Shown: positions 1 to 8,060 of the stretch, piece by piece
Layout of the letters: each line of letters opens with the position of its first letter
How positions within the stretch are numbered: position 1 is the first letter of the stretch
Source of the DNA: Salinibacillus xinjiangensis
Lineage (GTDB): Bacteria > Bacillota > Bacilli > Bacillales > Alkalibacillaceae
DNA: 64,000 nt
Direction: 5' to 3'
Assembly (NCBI RefSeq): GCF_009649735.1
Contig: NZ_WJNH01000010.1
Location: 37,148 to 101,147, forward strand
Notes under the pieces: generated by a model
Seen by the model: the letters and a program-made list of their open reading frames with translations, nothing else
Databases searched by the model: none
What the model was told of the DNA's origin: nothing
Translations under genes and position numbers: made by a program

Positions 1-396
1 CATTGCTTTATATATTAACGAAGGATATTCCTTCAATAAAACATGAAAATCTGCTTCTGAAACAGAGCAAAGATGGACATCAGAAATCGTTTCTATATAA
101 ACATTTTCTGTCCCCAAAGAAAATGAGCGTAAAGTTCCATAAGTACTATACGGCCCTAGCAGACTGTGTGTAAACATTCTGCCATCTTTATTTATGCCAT
201 ATATTCGTACAGCTCCTTCTTTTACAAAGAAAAGGCCATTTTTCGTTGTTTCTGGAGTTTGAATCAGATTGCTCTTTCGGATCTCTTGATGATCAATATA
301 TGATGAAAATATTTTCAAATCATCCATTGGTAAAAATTCAAAAAAACCAATTTTAGATAAATACCACATTTTATCTAGAGATTGCTCTGACTTCAT
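1..396 (-). CDS. Crp/Fnr-family transcriptional regulator, N-terminal part (cut by window edge)
   Basis: The 132 codons seen form a cyclic-nucleotide-binding-type beta-roll: FFEFLPMDDL near residue 18, LFFVKEGAVRIYG near 55, and the LLGPYSTYG turn near 80. This is the effector domain of the Crp/Fnr family. The C-terminal helix-turn-helix would lie left of base 1. The ATG at 394-396 is preceded by GGGGTGATT, a good ribosome site. No cysteine cluster of Fnr type is seen in this part, so the ligand is unknown. The next gene lies about 280 bases to the right, so this looks monocistronic at its 5' end. Confidence 0.75.
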   Translation of the reverse strand, partial: MKSEQSLDKMWYLSKIGFFEFLPMDDLKIFSSYIDHQEIRKSNLIQTPETTKNGLFFVKEGAVRIYGINKDGRMFTHSLLGPYSTYGTLRSFSLGTENVYIETISDVHLCSVSEADFHVLLKEYPSLIYKAM

Positions 397-624
397 CCAA
401 TCACCCCATCTTTTATACTACTATAGCCATATAATATGATAACATATAACTTGCGCTTGATTTCTTAATTTTGGAATTATTTGAAAAATTAATGAGTTAT
501 TAATACCTCATTAGGTAAATTTTAAACCTTTTGTGTTAAATTGATATAATAATATCCTAATTTCAAAGTCGCTTTAAAACACATCTCGTAATATCCTCTT
601 GTACTAAACAAACGAATGAATATT

Positions 625-665
625 TACAAAAAAGGATCCAACTCTATTTAAATAGATTGGATCCT
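625..665 (-). terminator. Rho-independent terminator of the YiaA-like gene
   Basis: A hairpin with GGATCCAA arms (634-665) is followed, in minus-strand sense, by a run of T. It lies just past the stop of the YiaA-like gene. Confidence 0.8.
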
Positions 666-674
666 TTCGTCATA

Positions 675-1145
675 TTATTCATTTTCTCTAGCCCTTTGTG
701 TATCACGAATATTTTTCTGAATCGTAATGGCTGCAAAAATACTGAGAACAAAAGACATTCCATAAAAACCTTTTTCACTTAATGTAATACTTCCAGCGTT
801 ATATAACCCAATTCCCATTAAAGAGATGGCTATAATTAAGGCGAACCAACTAATCCCGTAATAGATGCTTGTCACTGGAACACCCTCTTCTTTATCTCGT
901 ACCGCTTTTTGCAAGGACACAGAAGCATAAAGACCAAACACTAACACCGCGAAATAATATCCTTTTTCATTCAACTGCATGTCTGCGTTATATAGCCCAA
1001 TCAAATAAGCAATCACACCTATGAACAACGCGGACCAAGCTGCCCCCTTAAACGCAGCTGTCGGCTCACCTTCCACTCTCTGTTTTTCAGGCAAAGGTTT
1101 TTCTATTTCCTCTTTTTCAACGATGGCCTCATTTTCATTAGACAC
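675..1145 (-). CDS. YiaA/YiaB-family inner membrane protein
   Basis: This 156-aa protein has a charged 30-residue N-terminus and then two copies of the YiaAB two-helix unit: helices about 36-54 and 62-80, then 95-115 and 125-143. Each unit contains the family signature (LNEKGYYFAVLVFGL near 58, LSEKGFYGMSFVLS near 122) followed by SLQKAVRD or TIQKNIRD. The role of the family is unknown. GGGGGAGAAGGC lies just upstream of the ATG and serves as the ribosome site. It stands alone with its own terminator. Confidence 0.8.
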   Translation of the reverse strand: MSNENEAIVEKEEIEKPLPEKQRVEGEPTAAFKGAAWSALFIGVIAYLIGLYNADMQLNEKGYYFAVLVFGLYASVSLQKAVRDKEEGVPVTSIYYGISWFALIIAISLMGIGLYNAGSITLSEKGFYGMSFVLSIFAAITIQKNIRDTQRARENE

Positions 1146-1510
1146 TGCCTTCTCCCCCCTTTGTTCGTTTTAACAAAATTCTTCTACAGTGCTTGTTACA
1201 TCCATAATAGCATATTTTGCCAATGTAATTGACGGAAAATTTTTAATGCTTGAGTTACTCTCGAAAACTCCCCTTCTTACCATCCGTAACGTCCGGTATT
1301 TCAATTCTTTCCACAACTGTTTACTCCTCTAATGGTGTTGATTTTATTAAATCTGTAACCATAGACTTCATTTCACCATAAGTATTGCAGTAGCCATCAA
1401 TGTTTTTCTAAATGTATACCCCCTCCGTATGCGGGTATGTCCAGTTTTTGAGTTATAACAATCAATTTTTTCGAAAAAGTTATATCTTAAGTTGGGGCTC
1501 TGTTATGGAA
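1146..1510. other. Intergenic stretch without a gene
   Basis: No convincing reading frame, RNA gene or strong hairpin is seen here. It leads into the phased repeat array that starts near 1511. Confidence 0.5.
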
Positions 1511-1823
1511 CCCGTCTATTATGCTATTAATCACGTCAGATTATATGTTTATTCCGTCAGTTTTTGGAGAATCCGGTCAACATGCAGATGATTTACGTCT
1601 AATCATTTTAGCGGAAAAAGCATTCCGTCTCTTGGATGAGCATTCATGTCAATAGCAGCAGAATTCCTGTCCTTTCAGCTACTATTCTAGTTGACTATCA
1701 ACGTAATCACGTCTTTTTCCCTCATATTCCCGTCCACGCCCTATCATCCCGTCAACTCGCGGCATCATTCCCGCCACTATTACAGGTAATGCCGTCAAAT
1801 GCACACCTATTCCCATCCGTCTA
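1511..1823 (+). repeat. Phased degenerate repeat array, copy 1 (about 15 units of 20-21 bp)
   Basis: A nine-base word close to ATTCCCGTC recurs near 1511, 1532, 1551, 1571, 1591, 1622, 1642, 1663, 1684, 1705, 1726, 1745, 1767, 1789 and 1809. The spacing is 20-21 bp except for one 31-bp step. The 11-12 bases between words differ within the array but are conserved against the copy at 14196-14502, so the whole block was duplicated as a unit. Short frames crossing it show no codon logic. It lies just downstream of the gbsA terminator. Confidence 0.8.
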
Positions 1824-1848
1824 CACCAGAACTGTCCCATAAACAAAA

Positions 1849-1880
1849 AAGGCCATGAGCCCAGCTCATGACCTTTAATA
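1849..1880 (-). terminator. Terminator of gbsA
   Basis: GGCCATGAGC and GCTCATGACC arms flank a four-base loop. A T-run follows in minus-strand sense. It is 8 bases past the gbsA stop. Confidence 0.85.
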
Positions 1881-1887
1881 CTACTTC

Positions 1888-3357
1888 TTAAAACCAATTT
1901 ATAGGTTCAGGTTTAAGATTATGCATAATATGCTTCGTTTCAGTATATTCCTCAATTCCTTGTTTTCCAAGTTCACGTCCAATACCAGACTGCTTAAATC
2001 CGCCCCATGGTGCATGTGGGAAGTAGAGGTTGAATTCATTAATCCAAACGGTACCCATGCGCATCTTTGCGACACAACGTTCTGCTTTTACGATATCGCT
2101 TGTCCAAACGCCACCCGCAAGTCCGTAGATAGAGTCATTAGCTAGCTTTACTGCTTCCTCTTCTGTACGGAATTTCTCAACGGTGATCACAGGACCAAAA
2201 GCTTCATCTTGAACAATATTCATATCTGTTGTGCAGTCTGTGAAAATCGTTGGTAAATAGAAAAATCCGTTTTGTAGTTCTGGGTCTTCCGGACGGCTAC
2301 CACCAACTGCTAATGTCGCGCCTTCTTCAATACCCATTTCTACATACTTTTCAACCTTCGCAAGGTGCTCAGCTGAAATGAGTGGGCCCATTTGTGTATC
2401 TTCATCAAATCCGTTACCTAGCTTGAATTTTTTCACTCGCTCTACAAGTGAGTTCACGAACTTATCATGAATACTTTCTTCTACTATTAATCTAGTACCA
2501 GCAGAACAGATTTGTCCAGCATGGAAGAATACCCCGTTTAATGCTTGATCAACAGCTGTCTCAAAGTCTGCATCAGCAAAAATGATATTAGGGTTTTTCC
2601 CGCCAAGCTCAAGTGCAAGCTTCTTCACGTTAACGCTTGCCGCTTGCATGATTTTCTTGCCAGTCACAATTCCTCCTGTAAACGAGATCAAATCCACATC
2701 AATATTACTAGAAAGCTCTGCACCAACTGTATGACCAGCACCAAGAACTAGATTCGCTACACCAACAGGTACTCCCGCCTCTTCCATCAGCTCAAACACT
2801 TTAATGGTAGTAAGTGGTGTAATCTCACTTGGCTTCATAATTAGCGTATTACCTGTAGCCAAGGCTGGGGCCAATTTCCAAGATGCTTGGAGTAATGGAT
2901 AATTCCAAGGGGTAATTTGACCACAAACTCCAACAGGCTCACGGACTACTTTACTAATAGAGTTTGGCACCGGAGAGTCAATCAGTTCCCCACCATCTTT
3001 ATCTGCAAGTTCTGAATAATGACGAAATACACCTGCGATATCATCCATATCTCCGCGGCTTTCCTCAACCGTTTTACCCGTATCTAAAGATTCTAATCTA
3101 GCAAGCTCCTCTTTATCTCTTTCTATTAATTCAGCAATTTTCCTTACAATATGTCCGCGCTCGGTTGCAGGAGTGGATGACCATTCTCCGCTATCGAACG
3201 CCGCTCTCGCCGCAGCAATTGCCGCTTTTGCATCCGTTTGATCACCTTCTGGAACAGTAGCAATCACTTCCTGGTTAAAAGGGTTAATAATATCACGCGT
3301 ATTCCCTGAATTTGCACCAACCCATTTACCATCTATGTATTGTTGTTTTATACTCAT
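1888..3357 (-). CDS. gbsA: Betaine-aldehyde dehydrogenase GbsA
   Basis: This 489-aa NAD(P)-dependent aldehyde dehydrogenase oxidises glycine betaine aldehyde to glycine betaine in the cytoplasm. It is full length and reads very like Bacillus subtilis GbsA from end to end. The family landmarks are present: PWNYP (150-154), the general base Glu250 in LELGGKNP, the catalytic Cys284 in GQICSAGTR, and the SGIGRELGK tail motif. It is divergent from gbsR, as in B. subtilis, but the alcohol dehydrogenase gbsB that normally follows is absent; a GMC choline dehydrogenase at 12.1 kb probably supplies the first step. An 18-bp dyad 36-53 bases upstream of the start is a likely GbsR operator. Confidence 0.95.
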   Translation of the reverse strand: MSIKQQYIDGKWVGANSGNTRDIINPFNQEVIATVPEGDQTDAKAAIAAARAAFDSGEWSSTPATERGHIVRKIAELIERDKEELARLESLDTGKTVEESRGDMDDIAGVFRHYSELADKDGGELIDSPVPNSISKVVREPVGVCGQITPWNYPLLQASWKLAPALATGNTLIMKPSEITPLTTIKVFELMEEAGVPVGVANLVLGAGHTVGAELSSNIDVDLISFTGGIVTGKKIMQAASVNVKKLALELGGKNPNIIFADADFETAVDQALNGVFFHAGQICSAGTRLIVEESIHDKFVNSLVERVKKFKLGNGFDEDTQMGPLISAEHLAKVEKYVEMGIEEGATLAVGGSRPEDPELQNGFFYLPTIFTDCTTDMNIVQDEAFGPVITVEKFRTEEEAVKLANDSIYGLAGGVWTSDIVKAERCVAKMRMGTVWINEFNLYFPHAPWGGFKQSGIGRELGKQGIEEYTETKHIMHNLKPEPINWF

Positions 3358-3392
3358 TCTATCAACTCCAGTTTTCAGACTAAATTTAGTTT

Positions 3393-3410
3393 GTTAAAAA
3401 TTTATTTAAC
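3393..3410. promoter_or_regulatory. Candidate GbsR operator upstream of gbsA
   Basis: GTTAAA and TTTAAC form a perfect 6-bp dyad within 18 bp. The same layout recurs at 14058-14075 upstream of betA. The assignment to GbsR is inference from position and recurrence. Confidence 0.5.
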
Positions 3411-3601
3411 GTTTTTAATGATGGTAACATTTCTTTTGAAGACTGTCAAAGATTAATCATGTATAACAAAAAGTTTAAAAAGAAATAGAATCAGCTAGAA
3501 TAGTAGTGGATACTAAGCTAGTCGACATTTAAAAAAGATATAATCCTGTTTTTCCATTTGACATTTAATCTGAACACGTTAACATAAATGTTGTGAAAAA
3601 A

Positions 3602-3619
3602 ATTTTAAAAATATTTAAC
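3602..3619. promoter_or_regulatory. Possible weak copy of the GTTAAA/TTTAAC operator before gbsR
   Basis: TTTTAAAAATATTTAAC shares about 13 of 18 positions with the gbsA site, including the full right arm. It lies 32 bases before the gbsR start. The DNA is AT-rich, so a chance match is possible. Confidence 0.3.
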
Positions 3620-3650
3620 ACGCTTTACTTTACATTGAGGGAGCGATTTT

Positions 3651-4202
3651 ATGAGTGAATCTACTGAAAAATCCAAAATGAAAATAGAGGAAGCCAAAGA
3701 TAAAGTTATTGGAGCAATTGCAGAGACAATGGATTTATATGGTGTAACACCATCTGCTGCAAATTTATATGCAACCATGTACTTTAAGGATCAAATGACG
3801 CTTGATGAAATGCGTTCAGAACTTGAAATGAGTAAGCCGAGTATGAGTACTAGTGTCCGAAAGCTTCAAGAAATCGAGATGGTTAAAAAAACATTTACAC
3901 GCGGTTCTAGGAAACATACCTATATAGCTGAAAAAAACTTCTTCCGTTCCTTTATGGTGTTTTATTGTCAAATGTGGGAACGAGAAGTAAAAATGAACAT
4001 GGAAGCAATCAAGGAAGCGCAGGAAGATTTAATAAATGTCATAAAAGAATCCAGCGAACCAGACGTCGTTACAGAGGCAAAAAAATACTATGACCAATTA
4101 GAAGAATCTAAAACATACTATAATTGGTTGGAAGACTTAGTTGCAAGTATAAGAAGTGGTAAGATTTTTGAGTTTTTGCCTAAAGGTGATGAACAGGAAT
4201 AA
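3651..4202 (+). CDS. gbsR: GbsR, choline-responsive MarR-type repressor of betaine synthesis
   Basis: The 183-aa protein closely resembles B. subtilis GbsR: AIAETMDLYG near 22, a winged-helix DNA-binding region about 49-78 (LDEMRSELEMSKPSMSTSVR), and the RGSRKHTYIAEK wing. GbsR of B. subtilis senses choline and represses choline uptake and oxidation genes; that function is known from the family, not shown here. GAGGGAGCGATTTT precedes the ATG. The gene is divergent from gbsA and followed by a binding-protein gene, so it sits at the centre of a small betaine regulon. A hairpin with GAGTAGTCTAT arms follows at about 4217-4251. Confidence 0.93.
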   Translation: MSESTEKSKMKIEEAKDKVIGAIAETMDLYGVTPSAANLYATMYFKDQMTLDEMRSELEMSKPSMSTSVRKLQEIEMVKKTFTRGSRKHTYIAEKNFFRSFMVFYCQMWEREVKMNMEAIKEAQEDLINVIKESSEPDVVTEAKKYYDQLEESKTYYNWLEDLVASIRSGKIFEFLPKGDEQE

Positions 4203-4323
4203 ATTGAAAAAAGTTATTGAGTAGTCTATTAAGGATCAACTATAGACTACTCAGTATATGGATGTTACACTTGCCTCTTTAAAAATAAGAGGTAGGTTTA
4301 TTGCAATTTTGTTGTTAAAATAT

Positions 4324-4348
4324 TTCCAAACAAAATTAATGTTTGGAA
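4324..4348. promoter_or_regulatory. Perfect 9-bp inverted repeat before the binding-protein gene
   Basis: TTCCAAACA and TGTTTGGAA are exact complements around a 7-bp spacer, 44 bases before the ATG. A GTTAAAATATTT half-site like the GbsR candidate overlaps it at 4314-4325. The dyad could be an operator. Confidence 0.5.
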
Positions 4349-4391
4349 TGTTTTAAATATATATAGAAATAATAAAGGAGAGTTTTACAAC

Positions 4392-5291
4392 ATGAACAAA
4401 TGGAAACAAAATCTTAGTTTCATCTTAGCACTACTAATGGCTGTTGTATTAACAGCATGTGGCGACACTAGCGGGAAATCAAACAGCGATCAGGCAAATG
4501 CTGAAACAGAGGAAAGTAAGGGAGAAATATCGATTGGCCAAATTAACTGGGCTGAAAATATTGCCGTAACAAATTTATGGAAAGCCATTTTAGAAGATAA
4601 AGGGTATAACGTGGAATTACAGGTGTTGGACATCGGTATTATGATGCAGGGGTTAGAAAGCGGCGAGCTAGATGCTGCATTAGAATTATGGTTACCGGTC
4701 CAAGATGCTGTTTATTATGAGGAATATAAAGATACCGTTAACTTCGCAGAAACTGCTTGGTTTGATAATGCCAAGGTAGGACTTGTTGTTCCAACTTATT
4801 TAGAAGAAATTAATAGTATAGAAGACTTAAATGAACACAAAGAAATGTTTAATGGAGAAATTGTTGGTTTTGAACCTGGTGCAGGTACGATGAAGGTTAC
4901 GGAACAATTGATTAAAGATTATAATCTTGATTTGGAATTACTGCCAAGCTCTGAACCAGCCATGTTAGCGGAGATTGGTAAAGCAGTAGAAAATGAAGAA
5001 CCGATTGTGGCACCACTTTGGAGTCCACACTCCGTATTCTCCAAATATGACTTAAAATTCCTAGAAGATCCGCAAAACACATATGGTGGTGTCGAAAAGA
5101 TTTACCATGCTACAAGACAAGGTTTTGGAGAAGATCATCCAGAAGTGAGCAAGTGGCTTAACAATTGGAAGATGAATGACAAACAAATTGGTGAGCTTAT
5201 CGCTTATGTAGAAAATGCTGAAGAACCACTTGATGGAGCTAAGAAATGGATTAAAGAGAATCAAGAATTGGTTGATGAGTGGGTAAAATAA
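4392..5291 (+). CDS. Orphan glycine betaine/choline-type ABC binding lipoprotein (OpuAC/ProX family)
   Basis: A signal peptide ends in a lipobox with Cys23 (LTAC), so the protein is predicted to be anchored to the outer face of the membrane. The mature domain is a type II periplasmic-binding fold of the OpuAC family. Trp53 (NWAEN), Trp100 (ELWLP) and Trp210 (PLWSPHS) match the positions of the aromatic cage that holds quaternary amines. No permease or ATPase gene accompanies it, which is unusual; it may feed an OpuA-type transporter elsewhere. AAAGGAG lies 11 bases before the ATG and a terminator follows. Its place after gbsR suggests a role in choline or betaine uptake. The ligand is inferred. 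Confidence 0.88.
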   Translation: MNKWKQNLSFILALLMAVVLTACGDTSGKSNSDQANAETEESKGEISIGQINWAENIAVTNLWKAILEDKGYNVELQVLDIGIMMQGLESGELDAALELWLPVQDAVYYEEYKDTVNFAETAWFDNAKVGLVVPTYLEEINSIEDLNEHKEMFNGEIVGFEPGAGTMKVTEQLIKDYNLDLELLPSSEPAMLAEIGKAVENEEPIVAPLWSPHSVFSKYDLKFLEDPQNTYGGVEKIYHATRQGFGEDHPEVSKWLNNWKMNDKQIGELIAYVENAEEPLDGAKKWIKENQELVDEWVK

Positions 5292-5338
5292 GAAGTAAGT
5301 AGTTTAGTTTTGGAGTACAAATAATTATGTATTATAAA

Positions 5339-5367
5339 ATGAGCGTTGATTCAACGCTCATTTTTTA
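5339..5367 (+). terminator. Terminator of the binding-protein gene
   Basis: ATGAGCGTTGA pairs with TCAACGCTCAT and is followed by TTTTTT. The minus-strand gene ending at 5388 could share it. Confidence 0.9.
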
Positions 5368-5387
5368 TTGTAGTAAAACAATGAATT

Positions 5388-5771
5388 TTAGTCATTTGAC
5401 GTTGAAGAGGTTATTCTTAAATAGTATCCATCGGGGTCAATTATTCTAAAATCCTCCAATCCCCAAGGTCTTTTAGTCAATTTGGTATGGATTGGATATT
5501 CTTTTGCAACTACTTTGTCATAAATAGCTTTTACATCTTCCACTTCTAAGACTATTTCAACTCCTAAACCGATTTGATGACCCTCAGTCGCTTTAAGAGG
5601 ATGATTTTTAAGTAAATTTTTCATTTCCCCTAAACCTAACACTACATCATCTTTTCTAACAGGTACGTATTTTTTATTTATATCCTTTGGCAAGCTAAAA
5701 CCTAACACATTACTATAAAACTCCATTGACTTTTCTATATTCTTCACGAACAATTCCATTCTTAGTTTCAT
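5388..5771 (-). CDS. VOC-family (glyoxalase/bleomycin-resistance-like) protein
   Basis: This 127-aa protein has the paired beta-alpha-beta-beta-beta units of the vicinal-oxygen-chelate fold: NIEKSMEFYSNVLGF near 9-23 and DPDGYYLRI near the C-terminus. The substrate is unknown; the family includes glyoxalase I, fosfomycin thiol transferases and bleomycin-binding proteins. The start at 5771 is chosen because GAGAGGGG lies 5 bases before it. An upstream in-frame ATG at 5804 has no such site. It is the last of a run of small minus-strand accessory genes. Confidence 0.8.
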   Translation of the reverse strand: MKLRMELFVKNIEKSMEFYSNVLGFSLPKDINKKYVPVRKDDVVLGLGEMKNLLKNHPLKATEGHQIGLGVEIVLEVEDVKAIYDKVVAKEYPIHTKLTKRPWGLEDFRIIDPDGYYLRITSSTSND

Positions 5772-5820
5772 TTTTTCCCCTCTCAAACGGCTATTACAAA
5801 GCATTAGTTGAAGAATACTA

Positions 5821-6240
5821 TTAATTATTTTTAGAACAATGAATAGTACCGATTAGCATTAAAACAGCCATAGAGAACCCAACTGTAAAAACAGGTATAG
5901 GAATAAACCTTGAGTAAATGATACCAACTGTCCCTAATAGTCCAGATAAAATAAACCAGTAAATGAATTTTGTATCTTTGGTTTCTTTTGTGTTCATTAC
6001 TGCATCCAACACGACCAATACATAAAATCCAGGATAAAACATCGCAAATTCATAATTTACTACTGATAATGCTTCCTTATGTAATCCATTCATATCTAAA
6101 TAAAGTGCCTGATTTAGATGGGATAGACGATTTATAGAATGTTCTATAATTAAAAATGTGATGGATTTAATGTATTGACGATTGAATAACTGACCAAGCC
6201 CTGGCATCACTATGCTTAATAAAGCTGTTCTTATTCTCAT
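5821..6240 (-). CDS. Small membrane protein of unknown function
   Basis: The 139-aa protein begins with MPGLGQLFNRQYIKS, a pattern of TM2/YkvI-like small membrane proteins, and has four hydrophobic segments at about 20-35, 62-80, 94-110 and 115-133. No catalytic motif is seen. The ATG at 6240 follows GGTGAG; TTG and GTG codons slightly upstream are alternatives. It lies 49 bases upstream of the VOC gene and could be cotranscribed with it. Confidence 0.6.
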   Translation of the reverse strand: MRIRTALLSIVMPGLGQLFNRQYIKSITFLIIEHSINRLSHLNQALYLDMNGLHKEALSVVNYEFAMFYPGFYVLVVLDAVMNTKETKDTKFIYWFILSGLLGTVGIIYSRFIPIPVFTVGFSMAVLMLIGTIHCSKNN

Positions 6241-6289
6241 GTTTCTCACCAAAAATAGCTTTCCCTAAAAGAAAGATAGAACATACATT

Positions 6290-6362
6290 TTTTAACATTG
6301 CTCCTCTTTACTTCAATAAAAAAGGAGCGATTTCCTTCTTTAAAATTGTCCCATTAGCTTAA
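6290..6362. repeat. Cassette-type intergenic element (CCATTAGCTTAATA form)
   Basis: It holds an inner hairpin (GCTCCT...AGGAGC) and ends in CCCATTAGCTTAATA. Related elements recur near 6971, 7256, 7941, 8641 and 11421, each between two small genes. Confidence 0.5.
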
Positions 6363-6364
6363 TA

Positions 6365-6940
6365 TTATAAATTAACTTTTAGAAACCCAGTTTCTTTTGG
6401 AAAATCATTTCTGCTGAGTTTTCGACCAGTAATAAGTTGTCTATAAGACGTTATTGTTCCATCGTGTGAAACTATGTATATTCTTTTGTTTCCAATGTGC
6501 TTACACCATTCTAAAAATCCTTCTGCTATAACCTTAAACTCTTTTTCGGGTAATTTATTTATCCCTTTTAACCACCATTCATTTGAAAGTTCTTCTTCAA
6601 GGTAAAAATCATTAAAATCATCTTTTATTAGTTCTTTTGTTAGGATTTCATCACAAGGAAGTGTTTGCCATTCTGGATTTTGAGGAAACATTCTTGGAGA
6701 TACTAACGGACTAACTATTTTTTGACACTTTATTCCTTCACTCCAAATTCGTGCTGTTTGTAAGGTTCTTCTAATTGGACTAACTATAATTACATCTGAT
6801 TGCGATAAAGGAAAATGATTTTTTAAAGTTTTGGCTTGAATTATTCCTTCCTCTGTTAATGCAGGGTCTGGAGTATGTAGACTTTTAGGTAAATCTAAAG
6901 TGTGTTCCCCTTGTCCGTGTCTAATAAATACTATTTCCAT
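6365..6940 (-). CDS. Histidine phosphatase superfamily protein (phosphoglycerate-mutase-like)
   Basis: This 191-aa protein carries the RHGQ catalytic motif at 7-10 (His8 is the expected phospho-acceptor), Arg58 in SPIRRTLQTA, and the second histidine His159 in IVSHDGT. These define the branch-1 histidine phosphatases, which act on small phosphorylated metabolites or proteins. The substrate cannot be told from sequence. Its ATG follows AAGGGGGAG. It sits between two related intergenic elements and shares the orientation of its neighbours. Confidence 0.85.
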   Translation of the reverse strand: MEIVFIRHGQGEHTLDLPKSLHTPDPALTEEGIIQAKTLKNHFPLSQSDVIIVSPIRRTLQTARIWSEGIKCQKIVSPLVSPRMFPQNPEWQTLPCDEILTKELIKDDFNDFYLEEELSNEWWLKGINKLPEKEFKVIAEGFLEWCKHIGNKRIYIVSHDGTITSYRQLITGRKLSRNDFPKETGFLKVNL

Positions 6941-6970
6941 TAAACTCCCCCTTGTTCATAACTTACTCTT

Positions 6971-7043
6971 ATTCCAATAACCTGCCTTGTAACAAATAAA
7001 GGCTTGTATCCATTGTTCAGATAAGCCCCCATTAGTTTAATTA
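6971..7043. repeat. Cassette-type intergenic element (CCCCATTAGTTTAATT form)
   Basis: AACCTGCCTTGTAAC at the left and GCCCCCATTAGTTTAAT at the right match the pattern of the other spacer elements in this gene run. Confidence 0.45.
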
Positions 7044-7258
7044 TTTTGATGTTTTTTTGAATTAAACAATAAAGTCAGCGATACTCCTGATGAGAAAAAT
7101 AAACAAATATAGTAATACGTTGAAACTGGATAATCCCAAACCATTTTACCTAATACAGTGTATAGAAAAAGCATTATAGTAACAATAAACATTAACGCTT
7201 GTACAAAATTCGCTTCATCACCCCCTACTTGTTTTACTATAACAATCCATAAAAACTT
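7037..7258 (-). pseudogene. Relic of a small membrane protein, no start codon
   Basis: One minus-strand frame stays open for about 74 codons, with two hydrophobic stretches (FVQALMFIVTIMLFLYTVLG and VSTYYYICLFFSSGVSLTLL), and ends NSKKHQNN. It has no usable start codon before the first in-frame stop, and its 5' end runs into the intergenic element at 7256. A 5'-truncated membrane protein gene is the best reading; the family is not recognised. Confidence 0.4.
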
Positions 7259-7342
7259 ATTGAGTATTACTGCTCTTTACTTCAATAAGCAAAAGAGCAT
7301 TACCGTTGTTACAGGAACGCCCCCGTTAGCAGAATAAAGCTA
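7256..7342. repeat. Cassette-type intergenic element (CCCCGTTAGC form)
   Basis: GCTCTTTTACTT-type hairpin arms (TGCTCTT and AAGAGCA) are followed by CGCCCCCGTTAGCAGAATAA. It directly abuts the stop of the next GNAT gene. Confidence 0.5.
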
Positions 7343-7876
7343 ACCTTTATTTATTTCAAACCATTCATTTTCTAAAATACTCATTTCCCATAAATTCCAA
7401 TACTCATTACCTATTTTTCTTGCGTCTCTGAATAATCCCTCTTTTATAAATCCTGACTTTTCATAACAAGCAATTGCAGAGGAATTGAAGTCAAACACTC
7501 CGAGACTAACTCTATGTAAGCGAAGTTCATCGAATGCAACTTTAAGAATTTCTGTCATCATTTGTTGACCTATACCTTTTCCCCTTACATTCTTATCACC
7601 AACTAAAACTTTTCCAACTCTTGCTGATTTGTTTTTTCTATCAACATTCCCTAACGAAATATGTCCTATGACTTTCCCAGTTTCCTTTTCTATAACGCTA
7701 TAAACCAATGTATTAGAATTGTCACTATTGGCATTGTTGAGGTAGTTTTCTAATTGCTGTTCATCTAATGGAAAACTAAAATTAGGACCTCCCCATTGAA
7801 GTAGAAACTCTGGTGTTTCAATCCAATCTATTAGATGTTGGAAATCTGAACGCTCGAAAAATTTTAATTCAATCAT
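7340..7876 (-). CDS. GNAT-family N-acetyltransferase
   Basis: The 178-aa protein has the GNAT fold: VIGHISLGNV (beta 4), the acetyl-CoA pyrophosphate loop VRGKGIGQQM, and LGVFDFNSSAIACYEKSGF, the usual C-terminal motif. The substrate is unknown. The start at 7876 follows GAGGGGAAC; the frame stays open for 44 codons more, but that part overlaps an intergenic repeat and is unlikely to be translated. Confidence 0.82.
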   Translation of the reverse strand: MIELKFFERSDFQHLIDWIETPEFLLQWGGPNFSFPLDEQQLENYLNNANSDNSNTLVYSVIEKETGKVIGHISLGNVDRKNKSARVGKVLVGDKNVRGKGIGQQMMTEILKVAFDELRLHRVSLGVFDFNSSAIACYEKSGFIKEGLFRDARKIGNEYWNLWEMSILENEWFEINKG

Positions 7877-7940
7877 AATAAAGTTCCCCTCGTTTCTTTT
7901 GTTCCATACAGAGTATCGTGTCATATTTAACGGAGTTTTT

Positions 7941-8025
7941 TGTTCCATTAACCTGCCCTTTAACACAATAGGAGCTGCCACCGACAACTTCTTATTCAAT
8001 ATTTGCACCCGTTAGCGACACAAGG
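7941..8025. repeat. Cassette-type intergenic element (CACCCGTTAGCGAC form)
   Basis: It starts AACCTGCCCTTTAACACAAT and ends CACCCGTTAGCGACACA, the same two boxes as its neighbours. A GGACA...TGTCC hairpin follows at 8022-8043. Confidence 0.5.
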
Positions 8026-8060
8026 ACAGAAATATTTTGTCCCCAAATATTTCCGTTTTA

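Noticed and set aside
1511..1823. CRISPR array
   Set aside because: The repeated word is only about 9 bases and degenerate, spacers are 11-12 bases, the spacers are conserved between two copies, and no cas gene is present.
1636..1897. Short open frames on both strands inside the phased array
   Set aside because: They are made of the repeated word, lack ribosome sites, and do not stay open in copy 2.
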